Source of the DNA: Nicotiana tabacum
Lineage: Eukaryota; Streptophyta; Magnoliopsida; Solanales; Solanaceae
Reading direction: 5' to 3'
Length of the DNA: 64,000 nt
Assembly (NCBI RefSeq): GCF_000715075.1
Contig: NC_134080.1
Coordinates: forward strand, 71,765,291 to 71,829,290
In this document: piece by piece, positions 59,105-64,000 of the stretch
Position numbering within the stretch: the stretch's first letter is position 1
Layout: the number at the start of each line of letters is the position of its first letter
Made by a program: the position numbers and the translations under genes
The notes under the pieces: generated by a model
What the model was told of the DNA's origin: nothing
The model's database searches: none
What the model saw: only the letters and a program-made list of their open reading frames with translations

Positions 59105-60976
59105 TTGGTGTCCGCAATCGGCAAGTCTTTTAATAAGGTTGTAAAAATGGGAGGCATGGTCGAGGAGGGACTTAAGTCTAACAAGATCATGAGTTATTCA
59201 GCAATCAAGGAAACCACCCAGGCCATCCAAAACGGCACTAGGGGTGTACTTGGGAAAAAAAAGAAAGAAAATATTGCGACAATTGAGTCCGGAGCCTGGT
59301 TCGGATCTAGAGGCCCATCACCCTACAATAACCAACCCCGACCCTACTACCAAAATTACCCCCACACTCCATATAGCCCTCCACAACAATACTACCCACT
59401 GCCAGATCCCCATTTTTCTGTCCATCAGGCACAAACCTATACCCAAACCCCGGCACATGCACAATGGCGTGCGCCGGCTCCACAAAATCCATACCCAGCT
59501 CCACAAAACACATATCCACCACCAAGAGCCTACATAATTCCCCCCGGAACGGGTTTCCGACCAAGACAAGCCTTCAAGAATGAGAGGTTACAGAAGCAAA
59601 AGACTTTCACTCCACTAGGGGAATCGTATACCAGTCTTTTCCACAGGTTGAGGCAGTTGGGCATGCTGAATCCAATTGAGCCTAAAATGCCAAATCCCCC
59701 TCCTAGTAATCTTGATCACTCGGTGAGTTGTGAGTACTGTTCAGGGGCCTCTGGGCATGATACAGAGAAGTGTTGGAAACTAAAAACAGTTGTGCAAGAG
59801 CTTAAATACTCATCGGATCGAGGTCCAGGCCTAGAAGCACCAAATATCAATCATAATCCACTGCCATCTCACCATGAGACCCATATGATTGAGTTGGTAC
59901 ACAAAGGAGAGGAGCCTAAGAAACCCTCGCAGACGGTAATGATGATCCGTTCCAGTGAAACCAGTTCAAAGGAGAAGGTAACTAGTGGGAAATCAGTGGT
60001 CCAGTTGAAAGGGGTAGACAATAAGCCAGCTGTGGTAGCCGAGAAAGGGTCGTCAAGCACTATTGCAGTGAAACCAGAGAAAGCTAAAGTGGTAGTACCA
60101 GGGGTTGCAAGTAAACCTGTTGTGGTCGTGAAGGGTGCTCGCACAGAGCCTGTTATTATAAAACCAGTAACTCAGCTTCCAGTGATCAACAACAAGGTTG
60201 TTCCTTGGAATTATGAACGGGTGACAGTGATTTACAAAGGGAAAGAAATCAAAGAAGAAGTTTGTGAAGCACAAGGTTTGACTCGCTCAGGAAGGTGTTT
60301 CACTCCCGAGGAGTTAAGAAGAGCTAAAGATAATCCAACGCCGGTAAAGAAAGCTGTAACTAAAGAAGAGGCAGAGGAATTTTTGAGGAAAATGAAAGTG
60401 CATGACTATTCTGTTGTAGAGCAGTTGAGGAAAATGCCCGCTCAGATCTCATTGCTCTCATTGCTAATCCATTCAGATGAGCACCGTCAATCGCTGATGA
60501 AAATCTTGAATGAGGCCCATGTCTCCGACAAGATCTCGGTAAACCATCTGGAAAAGATAGCCAACAAGATTTTTAAAGTAAACAGAGTCACTTTTACCGA
60601 TGATGAATTGCCCGTAGAGGGTACTGAGCATAACAAAGCCCTTTACCTTATAGTGAAATGTGAGGATTCCGTGGTTACCCGGGTATTGATTGAAAATGGT
60701 TCAAGTGCGACCATATGTCCTCTCTCCACTCTAAGCAAGCTGAAAGTAGAAGATGAGAGGATCCATATGAACAATATCTGTGTGGGTGGATTTGACGGCG
60801 GGGGCAAAGACTCCGTCGGGGACATAATGTTGGAGCTGACTATAGGTCCAGTAGAATTCACAATGGAATTCCAAGTGCTGGATATAGCTGTTTCCTACAA
60901 TTTGCTATTAGGGCGACTGTGGATTCACGCCGCTAAAGCAGTACCATCAACACTCCATCAGATGGTCAAGTTTTAA
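59105..60976 (+). pseudogene. Gag C-terminus, zinc knuckle and protease, plus-strand Ogre
   Basis: 623 open codons. Residues 1-50 finish the gag core (SAIGKSFNKVVKMGGMVEEG). About 70-160 are proline/tyrosine/glutamine-rich. A knuckle-like CEYCSGASGHDTEKC (CX2CX5HX4C) is at residues 209-223. A valine/lysine-rich linker follows (VVAEKGSSSTIAVKPEKAKV). From about 480 is the protease: VTFTDDELPVEGTEHNKALY, RVLIENGSSATICPLSTLSK, EFQVLDIAVSYNLLLGR. The catalytic aspartate of the usual IDNGS is glutamate (residue 530, codon 60692-60694), so protease function is probably lost although the frame is open. A TAA at 60974 replaces a later residue. Confidence 0.88.
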
Positions 60977-61603
60977 TGGGACAGACAGGAAATAGTTGTG
61001 CACGGCGAAGATAATTTTTGCGCTCACAGCAACACCATTGTGCCATTCATTGAAATGGAAGATGACAAGGGACCATGGGTCTACCAAGTTTCTAACGCAA
61101 TGTCAGTCGAGAAAGTTCCAGAAGGGAAGTGTATCCCAAATCCAAAGATAACCGCCGCATCAGTCATGGTAGCGTATCAAATGCTGAAGAATGGTTTTGT
61201 ACCAGGAAAGGGTTTGGGATCAGCTTTGCAAGGCATCATACAGCCCGTGTCTCTTCCTGAAAACTTGGGAATATTTGGTCTGGGATTCAAGCCCACAGCC
61301 GCAGACATAAAAAGAGCCAAGAAATTGAAACAGAGGGCATTGGTCCTTCCAAAGCCGGTCCCACGTCTTTCTAGATCATTTGTCAAGTCTGGTACGAGGA
61401 GTCGCCCAGTAACATCAATTCCCAATTCTGTGATTGATCCTGACAAGGAGTTAATTGAAAGATTTGAGAAGTTGTTCGACAATGTGAACATGGTGGAAAT
61501 TGGAGAAGGTTCTAGCAACGCGGAAGTGCAATTTGTCGGGCCAAAAACAAAGCTTAATAATTGGAAGGCTACTCCTCTCCCTACTCGGAAGGAGTCTTGG
61601 TAG
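60977..61603 (+). pseudogene. G-patch-like segment, plus-strand Ogre
   Basis: Same frame as the protease after one stop, open to TAG at 61601-61603. It has EGKCIPNPKITAASVMVAYQ, then MLKNGFVPGKGLGSALQGII, whose glycine spacing fits a G-patch, then NLGIFGLGFKPTAADIKRAK and an acidic, asparagine-rich tail (EKLFDNVNMVEIGEGSSNAE). The inner Ogre has the same segment at 19587-20220. In known proteins G-patches bind RNA and activate DEAH helicases. Confidence 0.72.
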
Positions 61604-61812
61604 TTTGCTTTGATTTTCCTTTAAGTTTGTACGGATTATTCCAGGGTTGTAATCCAGATTTCATTTTTTTTCCAGTCTGTTTGAGTGTGCAAACCTTGTT
61701 ATCTTTTATCATTCAATGAAATACAATTTCCCTTTCTTCATCATTCCTGATGGTTTTCCTTTTTGTTTTATTTTCTTTTCTATACATTTCTTTTTACGCT
61801 GGTTCTAATGAC
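61600..61812 (+). other. Intron-like gap before reverse transcriptase frame
   Basis: The frame ends at a TAG that overlaps GTAGTTTGC (GT at 61600-61601), the same arrangement as the donor-like GTAGCTTGG in the inner Ogre. About 210 bases rich in T follow, with pyrimidine tracts at 61660-61675 (TTTTTTTTCCAG) and 61745-61800. The pol frame then opens near 61813. I cannot choose the acceptor with confidence. Confidence 0.5.
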
Positions 61813-62991
61813 ATGGCATGCATAAGGATTCCTCAGCCCAGTCTTAAAAATCAATTTGATTCCGAAATATTAGTTCAAGAAGTAGATTGTGATTATGAAT
61901 AAGAATACGATGATGAGGATGAAGCCTTCGAAGAGATTAGTAAGGAGTTAATTCACTTCGAAGAAAAACCCAAACCCAACCTGAATGATACAGAAGTCGT
62001 CAATTTAGGGGACACAGACAATGTCCGAGAGACTAAAATAAGTGTCCACCTCGAGCCAGAGATCCGGGAAGAGTTAATCAAAGCAATCATCAAGTACAAA
62101 GATGTTTTTGCATGATCATATGACGACATGCCGGGTTTGAGCAATGATTTAGTGGTCCACAAATTGTCTACTGATCCAGCATTCCCTCCCATCAAGCAAA
62201 AGTTGAGGAAATTCAAAATTGATATGAGTGTGAAGATTAAAGAAGAAATTACCAAGCAGTTGGATGCAAAGGTTATTCGGGTCACTCGATATCCTGTTTG
62301 GTTGGCTAATGTCGTGCCTGTACCGAAAAAGGATGACAAGATCAGAGTATGCGTCGATTACCGCAATCTCAACAAAGCAAGTCCGAAGGATAACTTCCCA
62401 CTACCCAATATCCACATTTTGATCGATAATTGTGCCAAGCGTGAGATAGGATCTTTTGTGGATTGCTATGCCGGGTATCATCAGATTCTAATGGATGAAG
62501 AAGATGCAGAAAAGACGGCTTTCATCACGCCATGGGGGACTTATTGCTACAGGGTAATGCCATTTGGTTTGAAGAACGCTGGGGAAACTTACATGAGGGA
62601 CATGACTACCGTGTTTCATGATATGATACACAAGGAGATTGAGGTATATGTAGATGATGTGATCATAAAATCAAAGCGTCAGGCCGACCACGTTAGGGAT
62701 TTGAGGAAATTCTTCCAGAGGCTTCGCAGGTACAACCTCAAGCTTAACCCTGCCAAGTGTGCATTTAGTGTTCTATCCGGAAAGTTGTTGGGATTCATAG
62801 TCAGCCGGCGAGGCATCGAATTGGACCCATCAAAGATCAAAGCCATACAAGAATTGCCACCTTCGAGGAACGAGACTGAAGTGATGAGTCTGTTAGGAAG
62901 GTTGAACTACATCAGCAGGTTTATTGCTCAACTCACGACAACTTGTGAGCCTATTTTCAAGTTGCTGAAGAAGGACGCTGCGATCAAGTAG
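61813..62991 (+). pseudogene. Reverse transcriptase of plus-strand Ogre
   Basis: ATG at 61813 begins MACIRIPQPSLKNQF, an acidic leader with a TAA near 61900 and VVNLGDTDNVRETKISVHL. A TGA at 62113-62115 follows, then 287 open codons from 62128. Blocks: SNDLVVHKLSTDPAFPPIKQ, RVCVDYRNLNKASPKDNFPL, SFVDCYAGYHQILMDEEDAE, TPWGTYCYRVMPFGLKNAGE, EVYVDDVIIKSKRQ (YVDD at 62647-62658, intact), GFIVSRRGIELDPSKIKAIQ, LLGRLNYISRFIAQLT. The frame stops at a TAG (62989) that replaces a tryptophan. This is the best-kept catalytic domain in the window. Confidence 0.92.
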
Positions 62992-63525
62992 ACTGATGAG
63001 TGTCAAGAAGCATTCGACGAGATAAAGGGGTAATTGTCTAACTCGCCTATGGTGGTACCACCAGAACTAGGGAGACCTTTGATTCTTTACTTGACTGTCC
63101 TGGAAAATTCATTTGGCTGTGTACTGGGGCAGCATGACGTCACAGGCAGGAAAGAAAAGGCCATCTACTATCTTAGCAAGAAGTTCACGGCTTATGAGGT
63201 TAAGTACATTCACCTAGAAAGGACATGTTGCTCCCTAACTTGGGTAGCACAGAAACTGAAACATTATTTGTCATTCTACACTACTTACCTCATTTCACGC
63301 TTGGATCCATTGAACTATATCTTTCAAAAGCCCATGCCGACAGGAAGACTTGCAAAGTGGCAGATTTTGCTCACAGAATTTGACATCATCTATGTGACTC
63401 AGACTGCGATGAAAGCCCAAGCATTGGCCGATCATTTGGCCGAGAACCCGGTCGATGAAGAGTATGAGCCACTGAGGACTTATTTTCCCGATGAAGAGGT
63501 GATGCATATTGATGAGCTAGAATAG
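62992..63525 (+). pseudogene. First (gypsy-type) RNase H, plus-strand Ogre
   Basis: It continues in the same frame after stops at 62989 and 63031: VVPPELGRPLILYLTVLENS, CVLGQHDVTGRKEKAIYYLS, KKFTAYEVKYIHLERTCCSL, YIFQKPMPTGRLAKWQILLT and EFDIIYVTQTAMKAQALADH. It ends at a TAG (63523). The canonical first catalytic aspartate position is unclear, since the family often has lost it where the second RNase H took over; that last point is inference. Confidence 0.88.
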
Positions 63526-64000
63526 GCCGAAAAACTAGGTTGGAAACTTTTCTTTGATGGGGCGGCTAACATGAAAGGAGTGGGAATAGGAGTCGTGCTT
63601 ATTTCTGAAACAGGGCATCACTATCCTGTTACAGCTCAGCTTCATTTTCATTGTACCAACAATATGGCTGAATACGAAGCATGCATTTTAGATTTAAGGC
63701 TAGCTGCAGACATGGATGTCCAGGAAGTCTTGGTCTTAGGAGACTCGGATCTTCTGGTACATCAAATTCAAGGAGAATGGGAAACACACGATTTGAAGCT
63801 CATACCATACCGACAATGTTTGCATGATCTTTGTCAACGGTTTTGATCAGTGGAGTTTAGGCATATTCCAAGGGTCCATAATGAGGTCGCCGATGCTTTG
63901 GCTACCCTAGCGTCAATGTTGCACCATCCGGACAAAGCCTATGTCGATCCTTTGCACATTCAAGTACGAGATCAGCATGCTTATTGCAACATGATTGAAG
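63526..64000 (+). pseudogene. Second (archaeal-type) RNase H, plus-strand Ogre, cut by window end
   Basis: Same frame: LGWKLFFDGAANMKGVGIGV, TNNMAEYEACILDLRLAADM, EVLVLGDSDLLVHQIQGEW, then TGA at 63844-63846, and EFRHIPRVHNEVADALATLA. The catalytic set D (FFDG), E (EYEA), D (GDSD) and D (VADA) is complete. The text continues toward the integrase linker (DQHAYCNMIE) at the last base. Apart from one stop it is intact. Confidence 0.9.

Larger units (their letters stand above)
51762..64000 (+). mobile_element. Ogre/Tat-type Ty3/gypsy element, plus orientation, cut by window end
   Basis: 5' LTR 51762-54250, primer binding site 54254-54271, then ORF1, gag, protease, G-patch-like segment, intron-like gap, reverse transcriptase and two RNase H domains; integrase and the 3' LTR lie past 64000. 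The LTR has no visible similarity to that of the inner Ogre, so it is a different family of the same lineage. Nonsense codons (at least four in ORF1 and six in pol) and a changed protease active site show it is inactive. Confidence 0.92.

Overview
The window is plant nuclear DNA, almost certainly from Solanaceae; the LTR families look like those of Nicotiana, Capsicum and Solanum, and Nicotiana is my best guess. Repeats make up about 85 percent of it. I find one convincing host gene, an intronless proline-rich protein at 44882-46264 on the minus strand. No bacterial or viral operons, rRNA, tRNA or CRISPR arrays are visible.

Region 1-32.6 kb is a nest of retrotransposons. A Ty3/gypsy chromovirus of Tekay/Del type (889-32623, minus strand) is bounded by LTRs of about 2.7 kb and a perfect 5-bp target duplication, ATAAT, at 884-888 and 32624-32628. 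An Ogre/Tat-type Ty3/gypsy element (8558-29619, minus strand, LTRs of 4.6 and 4.05 kb) has inserted into its gag gene. A Tourist-like MITE (14177-15017, TSD TTA) has in turn inserted into a tandem-repeat block of the Ogre element. By eye the inner LTR pair is more alike than the outer pair, which fits this order of insertion. Both coding regions are riddled with stops and frameshifts.

Region 32.6-39.8 kb holds LTR pieces without internal coding regions: a 4.4-kb LTR rich in internal repeats (32721-37130, plus), the 3' part of a second LTR (37131-37904, plus) and an inverted LTR piece (37905-39756). The last abuts a broken CACTA (En/Spm) transposase exon at 39757-39986. The matching CACTA terminus lies at 41301-41309.

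Region 41.3-50.2 kb is the least repetitive part. It has a long AT microsatellite, a foldback element (about 42560-43213), a possible promoter and first exon (about 43700-43960, plus), the proline-rich gene, and a tRNA-derived SINE (47914-48056, minus).

Region 50.2-64 kb has a Solanaceae-type LTR (from 50215, plus) interrupted at 51761 by a second Ogre/Tat element in plus orientation. That element runs off the window end: 5' LTR 51762-54250, primer binding site, ORF1 with a plant-mobile-domain-like region and coiled coil, gag, protease, G-patch-like segment, an intron-like gap, reverse transcriptase, RNase H and a second, archaeal-type RNase H.

The two Ogre elements have unrelated LTRs but the same unusual layout: the extra ORF1, the G-patch-like segment, a GTAG splice-donor-like site at the end of the gag-protease frame, and two RNase H domains. 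This shared layout is the most interesting signal here. It matches the described Ogre lineage and is not a wholly new system.
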